A stretch of 64,000 bases of DNA. Origin: Colwellia sp. GTDB taxonomy: Bacteria > Pseudomonadota > Gammaproteobacteria > Enterobacterales > Alteromonadaceae. The notes under the pieces are model-generated. The model had not been told where the DNA came from and made no database searches. It saw only the letters and a list, made by a program, of their open reading frames with translations. The translations under genes and the position numbers were made by a program. The DNA is taken from NCBI GenBank assembly GCA_013215465.1, contig JABSOW010000017.1:40435-104434 (forward strand), read 5' to 3'. This document shows positions 54,909 to 64,000 of the stretch, one piece after another. Every line of letters begins with the position of its first letter. The first letter of the stretch is position 1.

Positions 54909-55939
54909 TAATTACTCCGAAGAAATAAATCTACAGTAGCCTTTTGGCTTTGAGAAGAGGGATTATATGGGATATTTAATAAGGGTAGAACATTATCCAA
55001 GGTCGCTAATGCAGGAAATGCGCCTAGTTTACTGACGGCTATTGCGCCACATTGGGCGGAAAACTGAATGACCCTATCAAGGGTTAATTCGTTGTACATG
55101 ACTTCATTTAACGTATTAAATTGAGATAAAGCATAAAGAAAACCACCAATAAATCCGTCACCTCCTGCTGTGGTATCAATTGCGGAAACAGTGGGCGGTT
55201 GAATACTTTTTGGTATAACGCCATTGCCCTTGGTGTAATACGTAATTGCTTTGGCTCCGTCAGTAATAATGATCAGTTGACCGTTCCAGTTGAAACAAAA
55301 TTCGATAAAATTATCAGCATCGCCTTGCGCGAGATAATCAAATTCATCTAAAGAAAACTTAATAATATGTGCACTTCGGATCAGGTTTTTTATCAAGTTG
55401 ATATCAGCTTTAGCTTCTGGCCATAGATTGTGGCGAAGGTTAACATCAAAACTGACAATTGAATTTGCACTAAGCGCTTTACTAACCGCGTATTTAGTCG
55501 ATGATGCAATACCTTTTTCTGTGAGGGTATTACTACAAAAATGAAAAATAACCTCATGGGTAAACCATTCATCACTCACTTGTTCTTTGGTAAAAAGCAC
55601 ATCGGCGGTTTCATGACGATGAAAGGAAAAAGTTCTTTCGCCGTATTGATCGAGCATTACAAAAGCTAACGCGGTTTTAGCTTTTGGATGTCTATATAAA
55701 AATTGTGTATTCACATGATAAGCTTGTAAAGACGACTCAAGAAAGTCGCCAAAAGGATCCTCTCCAACTTGACCAGCAAATAAAGCGTTACCGCCTAATT
55801 TTGCCACGGCAACCGCTGCATTTGCTGGCGCCCCCCCAGGGTATTGACGATAATTTTGCAGCATTAAACAGCCATCTTCCTGATTACCCGTATTAAGAAA
55901 GTCAATGAGCGCTTCACCAAAACAAATGACAGATTTCAT
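54908..55939 (-). CDS. PfkB-family fructokinase
   Basis: The 343-residue ribokinase-fold kinase has an N-terminal substrate block 'YPGGAPANAAVAVAKLGGNALFAGQVGEDPFG' (about 33-64) and the C-terminal motif 'DTTAGGDGFIGGFLYAL' (about 245-261), with AGGD replacing the usual GAGD. It should phosphorylate the fructose made by the adjacent isomerase to fructose-6-phosphate. It is tightly coupled to the permease (ATGA overlap) and to the isomerase gene. Confidence 0.88.
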   Translation of the reverse strand: MKSVICFGEALIDFLNTGNQEDGCLMLQNYRQYPGGAPANAAVAVAKLGGNALFAGQVGEDPFGDFLESSLQAYHVNTQFLYRHPKAKTALAFVMLDQYGERTFSFHRHETADVLFTKEQVSDEWFTHEVIFHFCSNTLTEKGIASSTKYAVSKALSANSIVSFDVNLRHNLWPEAKADINLIKNLIRSAHIIKFSLDEFDYLAQGDADNFIEFCFNWNGQLIIITDGAKAITYYTKGNGVIPKSIQPPTVSAIDTTAGGDGFIGGFLYALSQFNTLNEVMYNELTLDRVIQFSAQCGAIAVSKLGAFPALATLDNVLPLLNIPYNPSSQSQKATVDLFLRSN

Positions 55940-57225
55940 GAGTTACCCTCAACGCGTTGCGTGGTGTCCATTATTATTGAGTTAGCGCGCCACTTTGCCG
56001 TGTAAAGTGCGTAAAAACAGATATAGATATAAGAGCAGGCAGGAACAATAAAGCTCGCTTGCACTGAACTGACATCAGCAACATAACCTTGAATAAGGGG
56101 TAAAATTGCTCCCCCGACAATGGCTTGGCATAATAATCCAGACCCTTTCGACGTTAAGGGTCCTAAACCACGTATTGCTAAGGTAAAAATAGTTGGAAAC
56201 ATGATTGAATTAACAAAACCTACCGAAATAACGGCCCACATGGCAAAGTGACCCGTGGTAGACATGGTGGTGGCAAGTAAAATCATGGCCAAAATTGAAT
56301 TGCAAGCAAGTACATAACTAGGTTTTACAATGCGTGTTAGGTACGCACCAACAAAGCGCCCGATCATCGCGGCACCCCAGTAATAAGACACCATATCACC
56401 GGCTTCTTTTTCGGTTAAACCCGCAATATCATTTTGAGTGAAATAATTAACTAAAAAACTGCCTATCGAGACTTCGGCACCGACATAAAGAAAAATAGCT
56501 AACGCGCCTAATAACAACGGTTTTTGTTGCCAAATACTTCCTTCAACTGCCTTTTTTTCAACCGGACTTTCACTGATCGACGCTATTGTAGGTAGATGCA
56601 AAAATTTAAAGCTAAAGGCAATTAACAGCGTCACCGCAGCGATCAATAAATAAGGTAATTGTACGCTTTTAGCATCAATCACTTCGGTCTGTACTACTGC
56701 GCCAAAAATAAGTGCACTACCAAATATTGGGCCTAGGGTATGGCCAAGAGAATTAATCGCTTGTGCTAAGTTAAGGCGACTCGCTGCCGTTTTTTCTTTA
56801 CCTAATGAGGCAACATAAGGGTTAGCCGAAACCTGTAAAATAGTAATACCTGAAGCAAGTACAAATAAACCCGCTAAAAACACCCAATAAACACCTATTT
56901 CTGCCGCGGGATAAAATAAACAACAGCCGAGAGCTATGGTACACAATCCGGTAATAATTCCCTTCAGGTAGCCTATTTTACTGATGAGTTTTCCTGCAAT
57001 GGGCGACATAATAAAATAGGCACCAAAAAAGCAAAATTGCACCAGCATGGCTTGTACATAATTTAATTCAAATGCCGCCTTAAGGTGTGGAATTAAAATA
57101 TCATTCAGGGCGGTGATAAAGCCCCAAATAAAGAACAAGGTGGTCATTGCGGTAAAAGCAAAATGGTTACTTTGGCTATCATCGTTTTGATAGCTAACGG
57201 GTGTACTTGGTATATTACTAGCCAT
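55936..57225 (-). CDS. FHS-family sugar permease (MFS)
   Basis: The 429-residue protein with 12 hydrophobic segments has the FucP/GluP-type opening 'MTTLFFIWGFITALNDILIPHLKAAFELNYVQAMLVQFCFFGAYF' and 'LFVLASGITILQVSANPYVASLGKEKTAASRLNLAQAINSLGHTLGPIFG'. It imports hexoses by proton symport; in this operon mannose is the most likely cargo. Its start overlaps the upstream GH92 stop by one base and its stop overlaps the kinase start. Confidence 0.92.
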   Translation of the reverse strand: MASNIPSTPVSYQNDDSQSNHFAFTAMTTLFFIWGFITALNDILIPHLKAAFELNYVQAMLVQFCFFGAYFIMSPIAGKLISKIGYLKGIITGLCTIALGCCLFYPAAEIGVYWVFLAGLFVLASGITILQVSANPYVASLGKEKTAASRLNLAQAINSLGHTLGPIFGSALIFGAVVQTEVIDAKSVQLPYLLIAAVTLLIAFSFKFLHLPTIASISESPVEKKAVEGSIWQQKPLLLGALAIFLYVGAEVSIGSFLVNYFTQNDIAGLTEKEAGDMVSYYWGAAMIGRFVGAYLTRIVKPSYVLACNSILAMILLATTMSTTGHFAMWAVISVGFVNSIMFPTIFTLAIRGLGPLTSKGSGLLCQAIVGGAILPLIQGYVADVSSVQASFIVPACSYIYICFYALYTAKWRANSIIMDTTQRVEGNS

Positions 57226-59810
57226 TACTGATCTCCAACTGTGTCATTACTGGTCTTTTTTTGAATGTCATGTACTACTTTCGTTGACAAAATTTTCGTT
57301 GAAAAAGAAGGAGGTCTATCGCCTTTCGCCGCACCCCAACTTTTGTTTGGTTTAGATGACAACTCAAACGTTAACGTTACTGGCTCTTTGATATAACTAT
57401 CATCAATCCAACTTTTAGTACTCGCACTACCGTTGACTTTTAAGCTTTCAATGTAGCGATTTTCATTCGAGGTGTGTGGTGCGTTAATCGTTAAGTTACC
57501 TATTTGAGCTTTGGAAAAAATAGGGCTTGTTAAGACCATATCTGCTCGTCCCGGTAGTAACGGATATAAGCCTAACGCTGAAAAAACATACCAAGAAGAC
57601 ATTTGGCCTAAATCGTCTTGTCCTGGAATACCTTTAGTGGTGTTGTTCCATAATTGTTCTATGGTTGCACGTACCGTATCTTGAGTTTTGTAGGCTTGTC
57701 CCGTAAATAGGTACATCCAAGGAGAAGCGATTGATGGTTGGTTTGACACATCAGAATAGGTTGCATCATCTCTAAATAATACCCAGCTACCATCAGGTTT
57801 ATGAAAGTGATTATCAAGACGTGTTGCCATGGCTTCATCACCACCAACAATCGTGTTAAGACCTGAGCCGTCAAATGGCACCATCCATAAATATTGCGCT
57901 GGACTGCCTTCAACAAAAAGGTGTTCGCTGTTTGGCTCAAAATCAGCTTTCCAGCTACCGTCTAGATTCCGTCCTTGTATATAGCCAAGGGTACCGGTTG
58001 CCGATTGATTAAATAAGTTTTTCCAGTAACCTGATCGATGCAATAACTCGGTTGAGGCTTCTTTATCGCCTAATGTCAGCGCAAGTTGTGATAAGGCAAA
58101 ATCGGCAGAAGCTTGTTCAAGCGTTTCTGAAGCGCCTTCCCAACTATTCGATTGGTCGGATATATAGTTAACAGATAACCATTGATCTAAAGAGGGATGT
58201 TGACCACGGCAAAAAACGGGACAACCTTCATCGCTTAAATCGAAAGGTGAAGGGGTTCTAGCGGCATGCAATAACGATTGGTAAGCACCGTTCAAATCAA
58301 AGTTTGTTGCGCCAAAGGCTGCAAAGTTGGCAATGGCAATAGTGGAAGGATCGCCACTCATTACACCCGTAGCGCCTGAGTTGTGTGTCCATCTATCCCA
58401 AACGCCATTATACTGTAACGCTTGATTGTACAAAGATTGAGCAATATCACTACCACGAGCAGCATCAAGTAGTGTTACTAGTTGTAATTGTGAGCGATAA
58501 ACATCCCAACCTGAGAAGTTGGCATATTGTGCCGTTTGTTTACCGCTAACCTTATGTACTGCTTGGTCAAACCCTAAATACTCACCATTAACGTCACTAA
58601 ATACGTTCGGGTGAAATTGCGAGTGAAAGAGTGCGGTATAAAAGGTTGTTAAGGTATCTTTGTTATCTGAAGATACCTTCACTTTACCTAATGCTTGGTT
58701 CCATTGTTGGTAAGCATTGGCACGTACTTCATTAAAAGGTAAGGCACTAGGTTGTTTAGGGTTAAGATTTTTAGCGGTTTGTTCTCTGTGTAGGTTCTCA
58801 CGCGCATTTGCTAAACTAACATACGAAATACCCACTCTCATGGTGACAGTTTTTTGTGCTGACAGGTCTAAATCAACCCAAAGACCAGAGCCTTTACCTA
58901 ATTTAGGTATACCTTTTTCACCATAACCCATACCGCCTTTAGCGTGGTCAGTATTGGTAATAACCTGATCGTCTTGCCAACCACCTGAGCCGGTAATAGG
59001 CACATCTAATTTGGCGATAAAATGCAAGGTATAATAATCACGACGGTTAAATTCGCCTAAATAACCACAAAAATTCCCGCTGGTTACGTAACCACTTATT
59101 TCGCCTTTTTCAATATCTACTTGGGTAAAAGCATCACCACTACCTAGTTGTGAATAAGCACTTCTAAACAGTAGTTTAGCTTGTTTTTCTTGCGCGTAAG
59201 TGAAACGGGCAATACCACTTCGTGTGGTTGCACTCAGTTCAACATTAACACCATTATCCATTTTTACTTGATAATAACCTGGCGTAGCCGTTTCATCTTG
59301 ATGACTAAAGCCAGCACTATAATAGGCATCTAACATATCAGTATCAGGAGAGTGTATGATCGGTGCCGTAAAAGGTAAAACGGGGATGTCACCAGAAGCA
59401 CCTAAACAACCAGTGCCTGATAATCGAGTAAAAGAAAAACCTTTAATTCGGCTGGCTGCATAGTTATAACCACCCGGAGCAACAGGAACTCGACCTTTTT
59501 CATCTTTTATTAATCGGGTCATGCGCTCACTTTCTTTAAGCAAGTCTTCGGTGTAGGCGTGCTCAGGACCAAAATTAAACATACCATGAGGCAGTACAGC
59601 ACCGGGAACCACATTAGAGGTTTGTCTATGATCGTATACCCCTTCAGTACCAATAAAAGGGTTAACATAGTTGGCTGGGTTTTGAACCCAATTATTCGAG
59701 ACTTCTGTTGATTTATTATCGGTAGTGGTTGCACCTTGTTGACCATTACAGCCAGATAAAGATAAACCAAGTACCAACAGACAAACCGTAGTTGAATTAG
59801 AGGTAAGCAT
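57225..59810 (-). CDS. GH92 alpha-mannosidase, lipoprotein
   Basis: The 861-residue exo-alpha-mannosidase-like enzyme has a lipoprotein signal ('LLVLGLSLSGC', Cys about 20), so it is anchored to a membrane. GH92 hallmarks: 'YVNPFIGTEGV', 'GYNYAASRIKGFSFTRLSGTGC' and 'GQDDLGQMSSWYVFSALGLYPLLPG'. GH92 enzymes are calcium-dependent and invert, removing alpha-mannose from glycans or mannoproteins. It is only about 30-35% like its neighbour by eye, so the two probably differ in linkage preference. Second gene of the operon. Confidence 0.93.
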   Translation of the reverse strand: MLTSNSTTVCLLVLGLSLSGCNGQQGATTTDNKSTEVSNNWVQNPANYVNPFIGTEGVYDHRQTSNVVPGAVLPHGMFNFGPEHAYTEDLLKESERMTRLIKDEKGRVPVAPGGYNYAASRIKGFSFTRLSGTGCLGASGDIPVLPFTAPIIHSPDTDMLDAYYSAGFSHQDETATPGYYQVKMDNGVNVELSATTRSGIARFTYAQEKQAKLLFRSAYSQLGSGDAFTQVDIEKGEISGYVTSGNFCGYLGEFNRRDYYTLHFIAKLDVPITGSGGWQDDQVITNTDHAKGGMGYGEKGIPKLGKGSGLWVDLDLSAQKTVTMRVGISYVSLANARENLHREQTAKNLNPKQPSALPFNEVRANAYQQWNQALGKVKVSSDNKDTLTTFYTALFHSQFHPNVFSDVNGEYLGFDQAVHKVSGKQTAQYANFSGWDVYRSQLQLVTLLDAARGSDIAQSLYNQALQYNGVWDRWTHNSGATGVMSGDPSTIAIANFAAFGATNFDLNGAYQSLLHAARTPSPFDLSDEGCPVFCRGQHPSLDQWLSVNYISDQSNSWEGASETLEQASADFALSQLALTLGDKEASTELLHRSGYWKNLFNQSATGTLGYIQGRNLDGSWKADFEPNSEHLFVEGSPAQYLWMVPFDGSGLNTIVGGDEAMATRLDNHFHKPDGSWVLFRDDATYSDVSNQPSIASPWMYLFTGQAYKTQDTVRATIEQLWNNTTKGIPGQDDLGQMSSWYVFSALGLYPLLPGRADMVLTSPIFSKAQIGNLTINAPHTSNENRYIESLKVNGSASTKSWIDDSYIKEPVTLTFELSSKPNKSWGAAKGDRPPSFSTKILSTKVVHDIQKKTSNDTVGDQ

Positions 59811-59821
59811 ATTTTTTCCTT

Positions 59822-59842
59822 AACCCAGCTATTGGCTGGGTT
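59822..59842 (-). terminator. Hairpin between the two GH92 genes
   Basis: AACCCAGC-TATTG-GCTGGGTT, an 8-bp GC-rich stem in the 95-base gap. It may attenuate transcription or protect one part of the mRNA. Confidence 0.55.
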
Positions 59843-59905
59843 ATTGTTTAAACGTGAATATTGTTCTTAATCTTTACTTTCTTACTTTTTTTACTTTGTT
59901 TTAGC

Positions 59906-62341
59906 TTAATTAAGACTCATTGAAGGGGGACGTTGTTGGCTTGCGGTTGCCCAGTTTTTATTAGGCTTGTTTGACATAACAAACGTTAACGTACCACCGT
60001 TGATAATGTCATCATGCGTAATAAAACTGCGTGTTAGTGGCTTGCCATTTAAATGAGCGCTTTTAATGTATTTATTCGCTTTAGAAAGTTTGTTCGCCTT
60101 CACGGTGAAGCGTTTTCCGTTCGCTAATTTTAGCGAAATTTTAGGCAGCTGAGGTGCACCAATGATATACGTTAAATCACCCGGTGCTACAGGATAAAAA
60201 CCCATCGCTGAAAAGACATACCATGCTGACATTTGTCCAACATCATCATTACCCGCAAGACCATCGGGCTTATCTGAAGATAAGGTATCCATAATTTGAC
60301 GAATGCGCTCTTGTGTACGCCAAGGTTTACCCGCGTAATTATAAAGGTAGGCAATGTGGTGACTCGGCTCATTACCATGTGCGTATTGACCAATTAAGCC
60401 AGCAATATCTTCGTGTTCTTTAATTTTTTCATGGCTCAATTCTTTATTGAATAGCAAGTCTAAGCGATCTTCAAACGCTTGATCGCCACCAATTAAACCA
60501 ATTAATTCATTAACATCATGGGGGACATAAAAGGTATATTGAAAACTATTACCTTCAGTAAATGGCCCCATTAATTTAGCGTCTTCGGCATCAAAGTTCG
60601 GGTTCCATACACCTTGGCTATTTTTACCACGCATAAAGCCAACACTCGGATCAAAAAGGTTTTTATATGACAGTGCACGTTTATAAAAGGTATCAGCGAT
60701 GTCATCTTTCCCCATGGCATCAGCCATACGGGCAATAGTGAAATCGTTATAGGCATACTCTAACGTTATTGAAACAGACTCACTTAATCTGTCCATTGGT
60801 ACGTAACCATAACTAAGATACTCAGGAATCGCATCATACTTAGGGTTGTTTGCTGTTGCTAACATCGCTTTTAATGCCAGTTCACTATCAAAGTCACGAA
60901 TGCCTTTTAAATAGGCATCTGCAATGACAGAAACGGCATGATAACCAATCATGGTCCACGTTTCGTGGGCTTGAAAAGACCAAATAGGTAACATGTTGTC
61001 ATAACTTTGCTCATAGTGCGCCAACATTGATTTAATCATGTTAGGCACTTTGTCAGGAGCGATGTAAGTCAAAAGTGGATGTAAAGCGCGATAAGTATCC
61101 CATAAAGAGAATAAGGTATGATTTTCAAAATCTTTAGCTTGATGTATTTCACCATCGACACCACGGTATTGACCGTTAACATCTTGATATATCGAAGGGG
61201 CTTGGAGAGTATGATATAAAGCCGTATAAAGTTGTCTTTTTTGTGATTTATCACCGTCTGCCTGTATCACTGAAAGTTGTTTTTGCCACTGTTTTTTAGC
61301 TTGAAGTTTAACGTTATCAAAGTCCCAATCAGGATTTTCCGTTGTTAAATTTTCAAGTGCATTTTTTCGACTAACGGCAGACAAGCCTACTTTTATTAAC
61401 AATGGCTCTGCGTTAGGTTCGTTGAAGTGAGCTAATACTTTAATTGCTTTACCTGCAGTACTTTGAATAGCTGAATTGACGATAGTTGAAGGTTTATTGC
61501 CTTGTTTTGCTAAACAGCCACTACAGCGATAACGAGCATCGTCTTGGTTAATGAGTTCTATGCTATCAAAAGGACGTGAAAATTTTATAGCAAAGTACAT
61601 GTCTCGCTGCTTGGCCCAACCATTGGTTGAGCGATAGGCTAATAATGTTTGATTATCAATGACCCGAACATCACTCCAGATCACTTTGTTTTTAAAGTTG
61701 TAAATAGAGGCGGTTAAATCAAGCAATACATGCGCTTGTTGGTCATCTTCAAAAGTATAACGATGCATACCCGTTCGAGCAGTAGCTGTTAGCTCTGCTT
61801 TGATTTTATAATCACTTAATTCAACAGAATAATAGCCTGGCGAGGCTGATTCTGCTTGGTGACTAAAGCGGGAACGATAACCTGAATCGGGATTTTCAGC
61901 ACTACCGGGTTCTATGTGCGCTTCACCTACCATGGGCATAATGAGTAAATCGCCTAAATCAGAATGTCCGGTACCACTGAAATGTGTATGGGAAAAGCCG
62001 GTAATGGTATTATCATCATAATGATAACCAGCGCTGTGTTTATAAATTTCAGATTGTGGATCAACTCCTCTGCTAACCGCTGCCGTATCGGGGCTTAATT
62101 GCACCATGCCAAATGGAATGACAGCGCCTGGAAAAGTATGGCCATCACCTCCCGTACCAATAAAGGGGTCAACCCATTGTGTCACATCATCTTTGTTATT
62201 TGTGCTAGCATGTACTATAGACAATGATTGTCCAATGAACATTGCGACGACGATAGTCGTTTGTGTAATTAATTTCATATTTTTGTTTATATTTAGCCAA
62301 GGTTGTAAACATTTATTTTTATGTTTAATAAACTCATTCAT
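59906..62341 (-). CDS. GH92 alpha-mannosidase, exported
   Basis: The 811-residue enzyme has GH92 blocks 'WVDPFIGTGGDGHTFPGAVIPFGMVQLSPD', 'SAGYHYDDNTITGFSHTHFSGTGHSDLGD', 'FSLWDTYRALHPLLTYI' and 'GNDDVGQMSAWYVFSAMGFYPVAPG'. A secretion signal follows Met22 ('MKLITQTTIVVAMFIGQSLSIVHA'). The first ATG (62341) has AAGGA eight bases upstream, while Met22 has no ribosome site but gives a cleaner signal peptide. It is first in the operon and 132 bases from the divergent lacI-type gene, with an operator between. Confidence 0.93.
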   Translation of the reverse strand: MNEFIKHKNKCLQPWLNINKNMKLITQTTIVVAMFIGQSLSIVHASTNNKDDVTQWVDPFIGTGGDGHTFPGAVIPFGMVQLSPDTAAVSRGVDPQSEIYKHSAGYHYDDNTITGFSHTHFSGTGHSDLGDLLIMPMVGEAHIEPGSAENPDSGYRSRFSHQAESASPGYYSVELSDYKIKAELTATARTGMHRYTFEDDQQAHVLLDLTASIYNFKNKVIWSDVRVIDNQTLLAYRSTNGWAKQRDMYFAIKFSRPFDSIELINQDDARYRCSGCLAKQGNKPSTIVNSAIQSTAGKAIKVLAHFNEPNAEPLLIKVGLSAVSRKNALENLTTENPDWDFDNVKLQAKKQWQKQLSVIQADGDKSQKRQLYTALYHTLQAPSIYQDVNGQYRGVDGEIHQAKDFENHTLFSLWDTYRALHPLLTYIAPDKVPNMIKSMLAHYEQSYDNMLPIWSFQAHETWTMIGYHAVSVIADAYLKGIRDFDSELALKAMLATANNPKYDAIPEYLSYGYVPMDRLSESVSITLEYAYNDFTIARMADAMGKDDIADTFYKRALSYKNLFDPSVGFMRGKNSQGVWNPNFDAEDAKLMGPFTEGNSFQYTFYVPHDVNELIGLIGGDQAFEDRLDLLFNKELSHEKIKEHEDIAGLIGQYAHGNEPSHHIAYLYNYAGKPWRTQERIRQIMDTLSSDKPDGLAGNDDVGQMSAWYVFSAMGFYPVAPGDLTYIIGAPQLPKISLKLANGKRFTVKANKLSKANKYIKSAHLNGKPLTRSFITHDDIINGGTLTFVMSNKPNKNWATASQQRPPSMSLN

Positions 62342-62377
62342 GCATATTTCCTTTTGAAGTAATCTGGATACTTTACT

Positions 62378-62387
62378 GGAACGTTCC
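62378..62387. promoter_or_regulatory. LacI-type operator 3 (GGAACGTTCC)
   Basis: The palindrome lies between the divergent GH92 operon and regulator gene, 37 bases before the GH92 ATG. It is identical in core to the two sites before the TonB receptor. Confidence 0.7.
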
Positions 62388-62472
62388 TATTTTGTATTAA
62401 TATACATTTGGATTAGGTATAATTCAATGACTTTTGTGTCTATAATCGCAATAAATTTAAGGAACAGATTTT

Positions 62473-63480
62473 ATGAGAAGTAGATTGACATCTAAGAGTG
62501 TTACTGTTTTTGATGTTGCTAGGGTATCTGGTGTATCAAAGTCAACAGTATCTCTGGTTATTAATGGCAGTAGTAAAGTCAGTGATAAAGCACGTAAAAA
62601 AGTTGAAAAAGCGATTATTGAGACGGGTTACGTTTATAATCGTGATGCGGCATCATTAAGAAGTCGAAAATCAAACTTAATTGCAATTGTTATTAATGAT
62701 TTAACTAACCCTTATTCGGCTCAGTTAGTGGTAGGGTTAGAGCAACAGATACGCGAGTTAGGTCTATTTTCTATGATCGTTAACACGGGCGAAAACGTTG
62801 AAACACAAATTCAATTAGTAAAAAATTTGAAAGAATATAATGTTGCTGCTTTCATTATTTGTCCTGCACCTGGTACTACAGCTGAGTGGACTAATAATTT
62901 AGTTGACCAAGGTTTTCCTGTTGTTCATATAATGCGAGAAGTTACTGGCGCAAAAGTCGCGACTGTTCTACCTGACAACATCAGGGGAACCAGCTTAGCG
63001 ACGCAACATATTATTGAGCGAGGTCATCGTAAAATAGCCTTTTTGGGGGGCAATGAAAGTATTTCAGATTATCATCAACGATTAGCTGGTTTTACTGAAG
63101 CCATGACGTTAGCGGATGTACCTTTTTCAAAAAAACTTTGCATTCAGTCTAATACTACTCGAAATGGTGGTAGACGTGCGATGGAACAAGCACTTGATAT
63201 TGTATCTGACATCGAAGCCGTTGTTTGTTTTAATGATGTTATTGCCTATGGTGCCATTGAATATATGCGATCTGTGGATAAACAACCTGGGAAGGATATT
63301 GCCATCGTTGGATTTGATGATCTTAAAGACTCAAGATTAATGTCTCCAGCCTTATCAACAGTACATGTATCTGCCACTCAAATTGCCATAGCGGTATGTC
63401 AAGTTTTGAAAAATATCAAAGACGGTAGTAGAAATAAAATTTTGGTGGATATTGAGTTAATTATACGTGAGTCTAGTTAG
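62473..63480 (+). CDS. LacI-family regulator of the mannose regulon
   Basis: The 335-residue regulator has a LacI helix-turn-helix with hinge ('TVFDVARVSGVSKSTVSLVINGSSKVSDKARKKVEKAIIETGYVYNRDAASLRSRKSN', 10-68) and a periplasmic-binding-like sensor domain (70-330; 'IGFDDLKDS'-type 'IVGFDDLKDSRLMSPALSTVHV'). By position it should control the GH92 operon and, through the shared palindromes, the receptor 11 kb away. The inducer is probably a mannose or mannoside metabolite. It is a pair-of-operators regulator as is usual in this family. Confidence 0.92.
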   Translation: MRSRLTSKSVTVFDVARVSGVSKSTVSLVINGSSKVSDKARKKVEKAIIETGYVYNRDAASLRSRKSNLIAIVINDLTNPYSAQLVVGLEQQIRELGLFSMIVNTGENVETQIQLVKNLKEYNVAAFIICPAPGTTAEWTNNLVDQGFPVVHIMREVTGAKVATVLPDNIRGTSLATQHIIERGHRKIAFLGGNESISDYHQRLAGFTEAMTLADVPFSKKLCIQSNTTRNGGRRAMEQALDIVSDIEAVVCFNDVIAYGAIEYMRSVDKQPGKDIAIVGFDDLKDSRLMSPALSTVHVSATQIAIAVCQVLKNIKDGSRNKILVDIELIIRESS

Positions 63481-64000
63481 ATAATAGCTAGATCTTTTTG
63501 TGTCACTTTATTGATTTTTACCTTCTGATATATATGATTGAATAAAATGTGGCAATTCAGTTTTAAGGAATTGCCAGAAATCAGACTAATATAAGCTTAA
63601 ATTCTAAATCAATCGCTGTTCCAAATGCTTTAACCTTACCAATAATACATGCATAGTTTTTGATTTTATCAGCTAATTTATTGGCCCATAAATTAGCTCA
63701 ATTTTGGCTTACATCAATCTATAGTCTCAAAAAAGTTTGGGCATTCATCGCTAGAAGTTCATCTGAGATGTATTATCCAAAAAGTGATTTATTCAAGCCA
63801 ATATCCCATGTTGTGCTGGAAAGCACTTTAATCTTAATCAGGTTTTATCCCCCCGTCCTGTGGCGAAAAGAAGTTCGATCGTAACTAATTAATATAACGC
63901 CGTGCGCGACTTAAACACATATTACATGCTCAAGTTGTAGCGGCTTATTATTTAGCTTAACGTTAGCAAGCATACCTAACCCATGAGCTAGCATTTTCCG
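63481..64000. other. Terminal intergenic region
   Basis: A hairpin TGGCAATTC...GAATTGCCA (63550-63576) follows the regulator gene. No convincing gene is seen in the rest up to the window end. Confidence 0.45.

Noticed and set aside
63660..63884. 74-codon open frame near the window end
   Set aside because: No ribosome site, no recognisable domain and an odd residue mix; probably non-coding.

Overview
The window looks like the chromosome of a marine gammaproteobacterium close to Colwellia/Thalassotalea (Alteromonadales). This rests on low GC, TonB-dependent receptors beside sugar catabolism genes, E. coli-like Kbl, Tdh, SstT, LldD and RhaM proteins, a Vibrio-type HigBA-2 toxin-antitoxin pair, and small inverted-repeat elements. 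No rRNA, tRNA or CRISPR array was seen.

Layout. 0.2-5.1 kb: remains of an integrated element with three tandem inovirus-Gp2/YfjJ-like genes, an LRAT-fold protein, AlpA, HU, an integrase tail and HigB/HigA-2. 5.1-25.8 kb: an L-rhamnose and sulfated-glycan region with a TonB receptor, a sulfatase, a broken second sulfatase, an octaheme-type cytochrome with HEAT/TPR repeats, the tail of a lost second receptor, rhamnose mutarotase, FGGY kinase, triosephosphate isomerase, rhamnulose-1-phosphate aldolase/lactaldehyde dehydrogenase fusion, rhamnose isomerase, a permease, L-lactate dehydrogenase and a DeoR regulator. Arrays of TGAYT half-sites with a 10-bp period lie before four of these transcription units and suggest one regulon. 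26.2-40.0 kb: a genomic island bounded by integrases and integrase wrecks. It holds DUF2787, RadC, a helicase remnant, an McrBC-like ATPase/nuclease pair and a compact seven-gene nucleotide-modification system. 40.0-45 kb: a SUMF1-fold protein, enoyl-CoA hydratase, a dienoyl-CoA-reductase-like SDR and a REP-associated (Y1) transposase. 44.8-47.8 kb: Lrp-type regulator, kbl and tdh (threonine degradation), with a small mobile element wedged between kbl and tdh. 47.9-64 kb: an S9 peptidase pseudogene, a TonB receptor that seems to start at ATT, sstT, and a mannose operon (mannose isomerase, fructokinase, MFS permease, two GH92 alpha-mannosidases) divergent from a LacI regulator. GGAACGTTCC palindromes mark both ends of this regulon.

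How the genes work together. Rhamnose enters through the receptor and a permease, is epimerised, isomerised, phosphorylated and cleaved. DHAP goes through the dedicated triosephosphate isomerase; lactaldehyde is oxidised to L-lactate and then pyruvate. Mannose released by GH92 enzymes is imported, isomerised to fructose and phosphorylated.

The most interesting part is 33.8-38.6 kb. A dNMP-kinase-like gene diverges from a tightly overlapping operon of an acyl-carrier-like protein, an XRE regulator, an ImmA-type protease, a thymidylate-synthase homologue, a protein of the 5-hydroxymethyl-dU DNA kinase helical-domain family, and a MazG with an extra C-terminal domain. These parts resemble those phages use to hypermodify thymine, but here they sit in a bacterial island under a repressor/protease switch, next to an McrBC-like enzyme. 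The proposed function is inference.
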